From Spirochaetaceae bacterium (lineage in GTDB: Bacteria; Spirochaetota; Spirochaetia; Treponematales; Treponemataceae), in the NCBI GenBank assembly GCA_031272345.1, contig JAISTZ010000167.1, positions 1-16,077 of the forward strand: a DNA stretch of 16,077 bases, given 5' to 3'. Positions 1 to 7,171 of the stretch are shown piece after piece (the first letter of the stretch is position 1; each line of letters opens with the position of its first letter). Below the pieces are notes generated by a model. That model was not told the origin of the DNA and did no database searches. It worked only from the letters and a program-made list of their open reading frames with translations. Position numbers and translations under genes: made by a program.

Positions 1-147
1 CGTGATGTCCTCTACCGGCACAAAGGAGCGGTCATACAGGTAGTCCCGCATGGTGTAGATGTCGTCGCACCCCGCAACGAGGACCGCCCCCAGGATGCAA
101 ACCCCCAGGGCAAGAACCACACGCCGCGCCTTTACCGGTACGCCCAT
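1..147 (-). CDS. Partial lipoprotein, paralogue of the neighbouring 810-residue lipoprotein
   Basis: The first 49 codons are present; the 3' end lies beyond the window. The product starts MGVPVKARR and continues with a hydrophobic segment and the lipobox LVAGC (Cys27), so it should be exported and lipid-anchored. After the cysteine it reads CDDIYTMRDYL and then FVPVEDIT. The upstream gene has CDGPHTLREYL and FVPVTDIT at the matching place, so the two are paralogues. The ATG lies 9 bases after the TAG of that gene, and a GGGGGCGGG Shine-Dalgarno-like run overlaps the stop, which implies co-transcription. Function is unknown. By analogy with its neighbour it probably carries Ig-like or InlB-type repeats further on, but that part is not visible. 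Confidence 0.8.
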   Translation of the reverse strand, partial: MGVPVKARRVVLALGVCILGAVLVAGCDDIYTMRDYLYDRSFVPVEDIT

Positions 148-156
148 ACCCGCCCC

Positions 157-2589
157 CTAATCCGTAAGGGCCCCATTGCCCGCTTGAGTAGTCACGCTGC
201 CCGTAACAGTTGATGCCGTGTTGGTGGTGCAGATAACCGCGCCGCCGGGCTCTATGGTGAGGACATTGCCGTTCAATTTCAGGGTCCAGCCCGCGGGAAC
301 CCTCAGGGTGACCCCGGAGGGGATGGTGAGGGGCGCGTTCAGGGTGATGGCGCTGCCGTCGATGGACCACTCGGAGCCGCAGACCGCCAGGTCGGTGTGG
401 TCGTCTTCGCTGAGATCGTCCGGTATGGGGTGGTTCCAGGCGCTTCCCACGAACACCACCGCCGTCGAACCGGCGGGGCGGGTGAGGGCGCCGATGGTGT
501 AGGCGATAGTGACTCCGCCCTGCGCGGTAAGGGCGCCTACGATACCGCGGTTTCCGAAAACATGTGTACTGCCGTTCATTCCTATCCTGCCGGATCCCGT
601 CGCGGTGACCACACCGCCGAGCTGGGTAATAGGGCCTTGCGCGGGGGTAATGGTAGTGCCATGGTTCGTGGCGGATGCGATCCAGTTGCTGGCAGTATGC
701 AGGGTCCCCAGGACGCTGCCGGAACCTGCCGCGCTGTCTATCACCAGAGACGTTCCGGCGATAAGCCCATATCCTGCTGTTGTTGCTTCCGTGTTGCCCG
801 TAAGGTGGTTTGTGCCCTCAAGGAGGAGGGTGACGTCCGCCCCCGAACCGTCGAAGGCAGCGCCGAGAACAGAGATACTTACGTTCTTCAGCTTTACCGT
901 GACCGTCGCGCCTGACTCTACCGCAACCCGGTTCGCCGTTGTAGAGCCCGTGAGGGTCACGTCCGCTGCGTCCTGTATGGTGATGACGCCGTTTTTATAG
1001 GTCCAGTCCGGACCGGCACAGGGGACGGACATACCGACATCGACATCAAGGGATGCGGGGGTTCCCCACTTGGCCCAATAGGTTTTATGCCCCGTGCTCC
1101 CTTGGGGAATTTCCCATACCGGGTCGCCGGAAAGACCGGCGTTGCCGAACCAGCCCCAGAAAATCTTGCCCGCCTGGTGAAGTACCGGCAGGGTGTACGG
1201 CAGCCCATTGGTCCGGTAGGTCCCATTGCCGGCGCCGGAGCCCCCGTTCAGGTTGTAGGTGATGGAATATTCCCCGATGACGGTGAGGGCCAGGCGGAGG
1301 CTTTCGGCCCTGCCGGATTCAGTGACGGCGGCGTAGTAGGTTCCCCCAGGCACGTCGGCTGCGTGGGAGAGGGTGAGGGCCCCGCCGGAGGACGACGCGG
1401 TGACTCCTTCAGCCAGGGCGTCCCCGCTTGCGGCGGCGTAGACCCTCCAGACCAGGCCGTCTTCAAACGGGGGATTGTTGGTCAGGGTGAAGGAAACATT
1501 CGCCATGGCCGTGTCGACGGTTTTTGCCGCTGTGCCGGAGCTGACCGTGGGGGTTCTTGAGCGCCACAGGGCCCAAAACTCTTTGCTGTTGCTGCTGCCC
1601 GCGGGAATCGCCGTTACCGGGCTCCCCGTGAACTGGGCGTTGTCATACCAGCCGAGGAAGACGCGGCCCTCAAACGTGGGCGTGGGAAGCGTGAGGGGCA
1701 GCATGTGTGTCAGGTAGGTTTCGGGTGAGCCCCCAGGCATGGCCCCTCCGTTAGGATGGAAGGCGATGGAATACCGCCCAACGACGTAGAGGGCCAGGCG
1801 GCCGCTTTCGCCCTTGCCGGGTTCGATGACTGAGACGTAATAGGTCCCCTCGGGCACATTGGAGGCGTGGGACAGGGTGAGGGTCGAGCCGGAAACCGTC
1901 ACGGCGACCCCTAAAACCCCTGAAGCCAGGGTGTTCCCGCTTGCGGCGGTGTAGACATTCCAGACCAGGCCGCCTTCATACGGGGGATCTTTGGTCAGGG
2001 TGAAGGTGACCGCCGCTGCCGCCGTGTCGAGGGGTTTTATCGCGAAGGCCGCGCTCACCACGGGGGGCGCTGCCATACCCACGGCAATCGTAAAATCTTT
2101 GGTAAAATCCTCCCCCGTGCCCTTGCCGTTGGCGGCGGATGCCCGGACCACGGCGGTTCCCTTCTCGGGGGCGGTGAATACGCCGCCGGTGATAACCGCC
2201 CCGGTATCCCCGTCATTGATGACGGTCCATGAAATCGTCCTGTTCGTGGCGTTTCCCGGCACAACCACAGCGGCAAGGGTAAGGGGCTTCTCCAGCGCAA
2301 CGGAGGCCACGCAGGCAAGGGTGATGTCCGTTACCGGGACAAACTCTGGGACCGGGGGTATTTCAGGGCCGGGGGGTGTTTCAGGGGCGGGAGGCGTCAC
2401 CGGGACAGAAGACGCCTCTTCCTTGCGCTTCTGGCGGGCTTCCAGGTATTCCCGCAGGGTGTGGGGGCCGTCGCACCCCCCGACGAAGACCGCTGCGGTG
2501 AGCAGGAAAAGGGCCGTGAGGCAGAATCGCCCCCGGTTAGTTAGACCGTTGTGTGTGTATGGGGGATATTTTTTTGTCGTTCTGTTCAT
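157..2589 (-). CDS. Large modular surface lipoprotein with two InlB B-type (Listeria-Bacteroides) repeats and a beta-helix-like C-terminal region
   Basis: The product has 810 residues. A basic N-terminus and hydrophobic stretch (about 22-38) end in the lipobox VGGC (Cys39), followed by a Pro/Glu-rich linker (60-85). Residues 86-171 resemble a bacterial Ig-like (Big_2-type) domain, with PVTDITL at the start and a TISWTV core. Residues about 180-347 and 348-513 are two copies of one module. Each has an Ig-like half (LVWNVYTAASG and LVWRVYAAASG, GTYYVSV and GTYYAAV) followed by a Listeria-Bacteroides repeat (YSIAFHPNGG...GWYDN...FWALW and YSITYNLNGG...GWFGN...YWAKW). Residues 520-720 carry short Thr/Gly/Val-rich repeats such as VTLLLEGTNHLTG, typical of right-handed beta-helix or carbohydrate-binding domains. 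A role in adhesion or polysaccharide contact is inference. GAAGGA lies 12 bases before the ATG, and the gene has its own promoter at 2647-2675. Confidence 0.88.
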   Translation of the reverse strand: MNRTTKKYPPYTHNGLTNRGRFCLTALFLLTAAVFVGGCDGPHTLREYLEARQKRKEEASSVPVTPPAPETPPGPEIPPVPEFVPVTDITLACVASVALEKPLTLAAVVVPGNATNRTISWTVINDGDTGAVITGGVFTAPEKGTAVVRASAANGKGTGEDFTKDFTIAVGMAAPPVVSAAFAIKPLDTAAAAVTFTLTKDPPYEGGLVWNVYTAASGNTLASGVLGVAVTVSGSTLTLSHASNVPEGTYYVSVIEPGKGESGRLALYVVGRYSIAFHPNGGAMPGGSPETYLTHMLPLTLPTPTFEGRVFLGWYDNAQFTGSPVTAIPAGSSNSKEFWALWRSRTPTVSSGTAAKTVDTAMANVSFTLTNNPPFEDGLVWRVYAAASGDALAEGVTASSSGGALTLSHAADVPGGTYYAAVTESGRAESLRLALTVIGEYSITYNLNGGSGAGNGTYRTNGLPYTLPVLHQAGKIFWGWFGNAGLSGDPVWEIPQGSTGHKTYWAKWGTPASLDVDVGMSVPCAGPDWTYKNGVITIQDAADVTLTGSTTANRVAVESGATVTVKLKNVSISVLGAAFDGSGADVTLLLEGTNHLTGNTEATTAGYGLIAGTSLVIDSAAGSGSVLGTLHTASNWIASATNHGTTITPAQGPITQLGGVVTATGSGRIGMNGSTHVFGNRGIVGALTAQGGVTIAYTIGALTRPAGSTAVVFVGSAWNHPIPDDLSEDDHTDLAVCGSEWSIDGSAITLNAPLTIPSGVTLRVPAGWTLKLNGNVLTIEPGGAVICTTNTASTVTGSVTTQAGNGALTD

Positions 2590-2646
2590 CCATCACACCA
2601 ATCCTTCTCTCCCACTGCTATACCGGGAAAGCTGCCAGCTTGGATA

Positions 2647-2675
2647 AGTCTAGCACAAAAAAAAGATTGTGTCAA
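2647..2675 (-). promoter_or_regulatory. Sigma70-type promoter of the lipoprotein gene
   Basis: On the minus strand TTGACA (2670-2675) and TAGACT (2647-2652) are separated by exactly 17 bases, and the spacer contains a run of eight T. A start near 2640 would give a leader of about 50 bases containing GAAGGA before the ATG at 2589. Confidence 0.72.
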
Positions 2676-2711
2676 GCGAAATCGTAACCATGATGACGGA
2701 TGTAACGCCCC

Positions 2712-3344
2712 TCACCGGACAAGGAGCAGCCCGTACATGAGCGCGGCCAGTCCCGCAAGGAGGAGGATGCCGGGGAGGGGCGGATTCCGCCGGATTCCGG
2801 GGGCGCTCCGCTTCTCCGGGGAGACTCCCCGGAGCCGCTCTTCCGCGGCAAGGAGACGGCCGTCAATGGCGGCGATGAACCCGTTGAGGGAGGGGGTGTT
2901 CGTTCCCGCGCCGGCGTTCCTGGGGGGGGCATCCCCGGTAAGGGCGTCCAGGGCGGAAAACATACCCGTAAGAAACTCCCCGGCCCGGCCCGGCAGGGCC
3001 GTTGCGGGCGGCGATGCGGCCTGGGACAGGAACACCATCCCCGTAAGGGTGAGCGCCCGGCGCAGCCCCCCCAGGAGGGCGCCCTGGGTGACGGGGAGGG
3101 GGCCCAGGGTAAAGATCACCCTGCCGAAGGGCGTGAGGACCCCCATGGCGGTAACCGACACAATCACCCCCAGGGACGGGAGTACGCGGACCCTGCCCCG
3201 CCTGAGGACGGCCGCGCAAAGGAACACCGCGGCTTCCGCCGCGAGGATGTCCGTGTTTTTCTGGAGCAGGAACGCGGGGAGACAGACGATCAGGGCAAGG
3301 AAGGAAACTTCGCTGCCGGTGTTCCGCAGGGGCGACAGACACAT
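2712..3344 (-). CDS. Small polytopic inner-membrane protein, family not certain
   Basis: Read from the ATG at 3344 the product has 210 residues. Hydrophobic segments lie at about 12-27, 33-47, 55-72 and 190-209. A conserved-looking stretch at 69-107 (LTPFGRVIFTLGPLPVTQ, then a GGLRRALTL helix) loosely resembles the P..G..LF..G...IT...L..GL..A pattern of ECF-transporter T components and of small membrane proteins found beside HepSI-type transporters. The residues 110-185 region is hydrophilic. The T-component link is only pattern resemblance, and no paired ATPase or substrate-binding component is in the window. A longer reading frame from a GTG at 3407 exists but would start upstream of the apparent promoter. 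At 3344 there is no Shine-Dalgarno, and a -10 box ends 7 bases before the ATG, which suggests a leaderless mRNA. Confidence 0.65.
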   Translation of the reverse strand: MCLSPLRNTGSEVSFLALIVCLPAFLLQKNTDILAAEAAVFLCAAVLRRGRVRVLPSLGVIVSVTAMGVLTPFGRVIFTLGPLPVTQGALLGGLRRALTLTGMVFLSQAASPPATALPGRAGEFLTGMFSALDALTGDAPPRNAGAGTNTPSLNGFIAAIDGRLLAAEERLRGVSPEKRSAPGIRRNPPLPGILLLAGLAALMYGLLLVR

Positions 3345-3351
3345 GCAAGCG

Positions 3352-3380
3352 AGTATAGGGGATGGCGGAGGGAAGGTCAA
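3352..3380 (-). promoter_or_regulatory. Promoter placed for a leaderless transcript of the membrane-protein gene
   Basis: On the minus strand TTGACC (3375-3380), a 17-base spacer and TATACT (3352-3357) stand 7 bases before the ATG at 3344. Initiation at the usual distance would fall on the start codon itself. This supports the shorter start over the GTG at 3407. Confidence 0.6.
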
Positions 3381-3407
3381 TACCAGGGCAGGACACCGAA
3401 ATGACAC

Positions 3408-3436
3408 TTGACTTTTTCAGGGTTACTGCTGAAAAT
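3408..3436 (+). promoter_or_regulatory. Candidate promoter for the MNT/HEPN pair
   Basis: TTGACT (3408-3413), a 17-base spacer and GAAAAT (3431-3436) precede the ATG at 3443 by 6 bases. The -10 matches the consensus at only 4 of 6 places. The geometry nevertheless repeats that of the PIN antitoxin promoter, which argues for a leaderless message. If translation instead begins at the ATG at 3401, this element is coincidental. Confidence 0.4.
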
Positions 3437-3442
3437 GATGTT

Positions 3443-3784
3443 ATGGCGATTCGGGTAAAAAACGATACATCGATTCAAGCTGCATTGGATAAAATCGTTC
3501 AGGAGACAACGGCGATTGTGCCGGATGGAAAGGTTTTTTTATTCGGTTCGTATGCCACGGGTATGCAAAAACCCGATAGCGACATTGATATTTGTGTTGT
3601 TGCTGACGGCTTTTCTGAACGGCCCATAGAGATTATTCATGCTATCAGGGACGCAATAGCGGATAAAATCAACTTGTCAGTCGATATTCTGGTTTTTCGG
3701 TCGGATGATTTCTATAAAAATTCCATCCTACGTCCCACCATTGAACATACAATTATAAATGAAGGGATTTTACTCAATGCCTAA
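3443..3784 (+). CDS. MNT-domain nucleotidyltransferase, probable antitoxin of a HEPN/MNT module
   Basis: From the ATG at 3443 the product has 113 residues. It carries the minimal-nucleotidyltransferase signature GSYATG (35-40) followed by SDID (46-49, metal-binding Asp47 and Asp49) and a third acidic residue in VDILVF (Asp81). All the catalytic residues expected of an active enzyme are therefore present. In characterised HEPN/MNT systems the MNT protein neutralises the HEPN RNase, in at least one case by AMPylating it; the same role is inferred here. An upstream in-frame ATG at 3401 has a good AGGA seven bases before it and would add 14 residues, so the start is uncertain. The gene is visibly AT-richer than the flanking GC-rich genes and overlaps the HEPN gene by 8 bases. 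Confidence 0.85.
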   Translation: MAIRVKNDTSIQAALDKIVQETTAIVPDGKVFLFGSYATGMQKPDSDIDICVVADGFSERPIEIIHAIRDAIADKINLSVDILVFRSDDFYKNSILRPTIEHTIINEGILLNA

Positions 3785-4181
3785 CAAGGACCTGTCGAAC
3801 AAATGGCTTAATTTTGCAAAAATGGATTACAACGTCGCCGTCCATGACACAAGTTTTCACCCCATTCCGGTGGAGATTATTTGCTATCATTGTCAGCAAT
3901 CAGCCGAGAAGGCGTTAAAAGCGGTGTTGGCATATAACGATGCGGTAATTCCCCATAGTCATGATTTATACCGATTGCTCGAACAATGCGCTGTTTTTTC
4001 GCCGGCGCTTATGAGTTTTTCCACCAAGGCAAATCATTTGACCGACTATGCCGCTGTAACTCGTTATCCAAGTCACATAGAGTTGAATGAAACCGATATG
4101 AAGTTGGCGCTGGATTATGCGGATAAAATTCTCCAGGCTGTGGACGATTTGCTGAACGTCCAAACGCCGGATGGACAGTGA
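3777..4181 (+). CDS. HEPN-domain protein, probable toxin partner of the MNT protein
   Basis: The product has 134 residues and is predicted all-alpha. It contains the HEPN (PF05168-type) landmarks CYHCQQSAEKALKAVL (about 36-51), PHSHDLYRLL (59-68) and YAAVTRYPSH (91-100). HEPN toxins usually have an Rx4-6H RNase motif. Here the nearest match, Arg96-YPS-His100, has only three residues between, so the catalytic motif is atypical and activity cannot be assumed. The ATG at 3777 is preceded by AAGGGA nine bases away and overlaps the MNT stop (ATGCCTAA), implying translational coupling. An earlier in-frame ATG at 3759 lacks a ribosome-binding site. Base composition is AT-rich, like its partner, which suggests transfer as a unit. 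Confidence 0.85.
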   Translation: MPNKDLSNKWLNFAKMDYNVAVHDTSFHPIPVEIICYHCQQSAEKALKAVLAYNDAVIPHSHDLYRLLEQCAVFSPALMSFSTKANHLTDYAAVTRYPSHIELNETDMKLALDYADKILQAVDDLLNVQTPDGQ

Positions 4182-4216
4182 CAAACAAGGGGCGCTCATC
4201 CGCGCCCCTTGTTTGT
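4181..4216. terminator. Bidirectional terminator hairpin between convergent genes
   Basis: A perfect 15-base inverted repeat (4181-4195 and 4202-4216) encloses a 6-base loop. Both strands end the stem in CTTGTTTGTC, so it can act on either transcript. The arms touch the stop codons of the HEPN gene (4179-4181) and of dctM (4216-4218). Confidence 0.8.
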
Positions 4217-5508
4217 CAATAAAACGCCGTGGGCATGAGGAGCTTGGGCAGGAAGAGGAACAGGTTCGGGAAGGCGATGCCCAAAAAGACAACCCCCAGG
4301 GCCAGAACCAGAATCGGGATACACGCCATAAAGCTCTTGGGTATGCTGGCCTTGCCTATCTGACAGGCGATGAGCAGGCACATGCCGTAGGGGGGCGTCA
4401 CCTGGCCCAGGGCAAGGCAAATCACCACGGTGATTCCCAGATGGATCGGGTTGATTCCCGCCGCCTGTCCCACGCTCTGGAAGATGGGCATGAAGATGAT
4501 GATTCCCATGGCGGGGCTGAGGAAGGTGCCGATGATGAGCATGAAGACCACCAGCAGGGTGTACAGGCCGAAGTAGGACGAGGTGATGTTCATCATAAAG
4601 TTGGCGATCGCAGCGGGGGCGTCGAAGTAGGCGATGAGCCACGCCAGGGGGCTGGCGCAGGCAAGGGCGAACATGGCCAGGGCATAGGCCACGACCCCCT
4701 CCCCAAGAATCTTCGGCAGGTCCTTCAGGGGCACCTCCCGGTAGACCAGGTACACCAGCACCAGGGCCACGAACACCGTAAGGGCCGCCGCTTCCGTGGC
4801 GGTGACAATGCCCGCGGTGATTCCCCCCAGGATGATGATCGGGATGCTCAGCGCCGGGAGGGCCTTTCCGGTGCGGATGAATTTCTGCTTCCAGGGCACC
4901 CAGTCGGCCTTGGGATAGCCCATCCTGTTTGACCGCCACACGTTGTACCCCATCTGGGAAAGGCCGATGAGGAGACCCGGCACCACGCCCCCCAGGAAGA
5001 GGGCCCCCACCGAGAGCTGGGCCATCGCCCCGTAGAACACCATGAGCACGCTCGGGGGGATAATCACCCCGAGGACGGAGGAACAGGCGGTAATCGCCAC
5101 GGTGTATTCCTTGTCGTACCCGGCCTTAATCTGGGCGGGAATCAGCATACCCCCGATGCCCACGGTGTCCGCGGTGGAGGACCCCGAAAGCCCGGCGAAC
5201 AACATGCTCGCCAGCACGTTCACGTGGGCCAGGCCGCCCTTGATGTGGCCGATCCAGGCGTTGGACACCACCAGGAGGCGCTCGGTGATTCCCCCGGTGT
5301 TGAGGAGCTGCCCCAGGAGCATGAAGAAGGGCACCGCCAGCAAGGTGAAGGAGTTGATTCCGTTGAACATCTGGTTCGCCACGCTCACCAGGGGGATGCC
5401 CAGCTGCACCATCACCACCAGGGAGGACAGCCCCATGGCAAAGGCCAGGGGCACCCGGATGATCACCAGGACGACAAAGCACACCAGCAGGGTAATGACG
5501 GGGTTCAT
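4216..5508 (-). CDS. dctM: TRAP transporter large permease subunit DctM
   Basis: The product has 430 residues, the usual length for the 12-helix DctM subunit that forms the sodium-coupled translocation path of DctPQM-type TRAP transporters. Family signatures are visible: LSGSSTADT (107-115), IIPPSVLMVFYG (149-160), GGITAGIVTATEAA (228-241) and GQVTPPYG (368-375). The gene overlaps dctQ by four bases (ATGA), and a full AAGGAGGT Shine-Dalgarno lies inside the end of dctQ. It is the last gene of the seven-gene operon, and its stop codon touches the terminator stem. The substrate cannot be deduced from the permease. Confidence 0.96.
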   Translation of the reverse strand: MNPVITLLVCFVVLVIIRVPLAFAMGLSSLVVMVQLGIPLVSVANQMFNGINSFTLLAVPFFMLLGQLLNTGGITERLLVVSNAWIGHIKGGLAHVNVLASMLFAGLSGSSTADTVGIGGMLIPAQIKAGYDKEYTVAITACSSVLGVIIPPSVLMVFYGAMAQLSVGALFLGGVVPGLLIGLSQMGYNVWRSNRMGYPKADWVPWKQKFIRTGKALPALSIPIIILGGITAGIVTATEAAALTVFVALVLVYLVYREVPLKDLPKILGEGVVAYALAMFALACASPLAWLIAYFDAPAAIANFMMNITSSYFGLYTLLVVFMLIIGTFLSPAMGIIIFMPIFQSVGQAAGINPIHLGITVVICLALGQVTPPYGMCLLIACQIGKASIPKSFMACIPILVLALGVVFLGIAFPNLFLFLPKLLMPTAFY

Positions 5509-6032
5509 GCGGGACCTCCTTCTTTTTTGAGCGCCCCTGGGGCGGGGGCTTTAAAAGCTTCCGCGCACTTCTGGGCGTCGGTGACGATGTTTTCGATGGA
5601 GAACAGCACCATGAAGGCCGCGGAAATGGGCATACAGACAAAGAGCCACGCCTGGGGCACGATGATCGAGCTGAAGGCCCGGCGCAGCCCCATTTTGGTA
5701 AAGATGCTTCCCGCCCAGAGCATCAGGACAATGATGACGAGGGCGAAGAAATCCGCTGCCAGGTCCATGACGCGGTTCATCCGCACCAGGGACCTGGGGA
5801 AGAAGTCGATGACATAGTGGGTCTTTTTGTGCAGCCCGATGGAGGCCCCCAAAAAAACCGACCACCCGAAGAAAACCAGAGCCATCTCGTCGCACCAGGG
5901 CACGGAAATACGAATCACGTTCCTCGAAAGGACCTGAAGAAACACCAGGAGGGTATACACCGCCATGAGGACCGAGCAGAGATAAAACGCGAGGTTTGAT
6001 AAAAAGTCGTTGATCTTTTTCAGCAACGCCAT
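5505..6032 (-). CDS. dctQ: TRAP transporter small permease subunit DctQ
   Basis: The product has 175 residues with four hydrophobic segments (about 13-35, 50-66, 92-110 and 128-148). The DctQ-type RNVIRISVPWCDEMA signature follows the first helix, where Trp and acidic residues precede the second. DctQ binds DctM and forms part of the membrane complex of the TRAP transporter. A strong GGAGGAGG-type Shine-Dalgarno stands just before the ATG. It sits 21 bases after dctP and overlaps dctM by four bases, so the three subunits are translated as a unit. The C-terminal tail is Ala/Pro/Gly-rich and carries the dctM ribosome-binding site. Confidence 0.94.
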   Translation of the reverse strand: MALLKKINDFLSNLAFYLCSVLMAVYTLLVFLQVLSRNVIRISVPWCDEMALVFFGWSVFLGASIGLHKKTHYVIDFFPRSLVRMNRVMDLAADFFALVIIVLMLWAGSIFTKMGLRRAFSSIIVPQAWLFVCMPISAAFMVLFSIENIVTDAQKCAEAFKAPAPGALKKEGGPA

Positions 6033-6053
6033 GGGACTTCCTCCTCCTTTTGA

Positions 6054-7109
6054 TTATTTTTGATCCCGGAGCTTGCGCATGAGGGCGGCCATGTCCTGCA
6101 TCTTGAGTTTTGCCGCGATCTCGTCCTGCATGGGCTGGGCGATTTTCATGAAGGCCGCGCTGTCAACCTCCACAACCTTGACGCCGTATTTCTCCGCTTC
6201 CTTGAGGAGCTCCACGTCGTATTTTTCGCCCGCGTCCGTAAAGATGCGGCCCACCTCTTCGCACACCTCCAGCAGGTCCTTCTGGTATTGGGGGGGCAGC
6301 TTGTTCCAGGAGATTTCGCTGATGCCGAGCCAACTGGGCATGATGGCGTGTTTGGTGTTGCTGATGTGCTTGGCCACCTCGTAGAGCTTGGAGCCGGAAT
6401 ATGAAGCTATGGTGCTTTCAAAGGCGTTGATGACTCCCGCCTGAACCGCCGAGTAGATTTCCGCCCAGGGCATACTCGTCACAACCGCGCCCATGGCGCC
6501 CCAGAGTTTTACGTCGTCCGGGCTGTTGGGGACGCGCATCTTCATGCCCTTGAGGTCCGCCGGGGAGTACACGTCCCTCTGGTTGTTGGAGAGCACCCGG
6601 ACGCCCCCGCCGCCCAATGCCAGCAGTTTGACTCCGAGTTTTTTGTCCTCGAAGATCTTCTTGAACTGCCTGTCGATTTCCCCGCCGGGAACCATGACCT
6701 TGCGGAACTGGTCCATGTTCGCGTAGAAATAGGGCATCCCCAGGATTGCCGATTCGGGCACGAAGTTGGCGATCGCCGTGAACCCGCCCATCTCCATGTC
6801 GATGGTGCCCAGGCGCAGGTCGTCGAACACGGACAGGTCGCTGCCGAGCTGGCTGCCGCCGAAGATCGTGATTTCCACGGCCCCGTTGGTCCGCTTCCGC
6901 ATTTCCTCGGCCAGATAATCCCCCGCGTCGAACCAGGCGTGGGGCCGGTTCACCACCGTCGCCAGCCGGAGCTTGTAGGTCTGGGCGGGAGCCGCGGCCG
7001 TGCCGGTTTGGCTTGCCGGGGCTTCTTTTTCGCCCCCCGCGAACAGGTGCGCCAGGGGGACCAGGAGCATGAGAACGCATACTCCCCTTACCAGTGATTT
7101 TTTTAACAT
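6054..7109 (-). CDS. dctP: TRAP transporter periplasmic solute-binding subunit DctP
   Basis: The product has 351 residues. A signal peptide (about 1-25) has a hydrophobic core and ends HLFAGGEKEAP, as in many spirochaetal binding proteins, with no lipobox cysteine. The mature part shows the DctP fold: KLRLATVV at the first strand, MRVPNSP (191-197) carrying the arginine that usually pairs with the ligand carboxylate, and SMPWAEIYSAVQAGVINAFE (212-231). A carboxylate-bearing ligand is therefore likely, from family knowledge, but its identity is unknown. AGGAGGT precedes the ATG. A 62-base gap with a small hairpin separates it from the upstream URO-D gene, so it may be partly decoupled from the first half of the operon. 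Confidence 0.95.
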   Translation of the reverse strand: MLKKSLVRGVCVLMLLVPLAHLFAGGEKEAPASQTGTAAAPAQTYKLRLATVVNRPHAWFDAGDYLAEEMRKRTNGAVEITIFGGSQLGSDLSVFDDLRLGTIDMEMGGFTAIANFVPESAILGMPYFYANMDQFRKVMVPGGEIDRQFKKIFEDKKLGVKLLALGGGGVRVLSNNQRDVYSPADLKGMKMRVPNSPDDVKLWGAMGAVVTSMPWAEIYSAVQAGVINAFESTIASYSGSKLYEVAKHISNTKHAIMPSWLGISEISWNKLPPQYQKDLLEVCEEVGRIFTDAGEKYDVELLKEAEKYGVKVVEVDSAAFMKIAQPMQDEIAAKLKMQDMAALMRKLRDQK

Positions 7110-7146
7110 GATCTACCTCCTAAGTAGTCGTTATCATAAACCGCGC

Positions 7147-7162
7147 CCCCGGTTCTCCGGGG
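7147..7162 (-). other. Small GC hairpin before dctP
   Basis: CCCCGG and CCGGGG form a 6-base-pair stem around a 4-base loop in the gap between the URO-D gene and dctP. No T-run follows on the minus strand. It is more likely an RNA-stability or processing element than a terminator. Confidence 0.4.
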
Positions 7163-7171
7163 AGACACGGA

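Noticed and set aside
4171..4932. Plus-strand frame of 253 codons over dctM
   Set aside because: It runs antisense to a complete DctM, begins inside the terminator region and is rich in Gln, His, Asp and Gly, as antisense shadows of membrane genes are.
7125..7135. TATGAT-like -10 box before dctP
   Set aside because: No -35 element lies at a suitable distance upstream (the region is the GC hairpin), so a separate dctPQM promoter is not supported.
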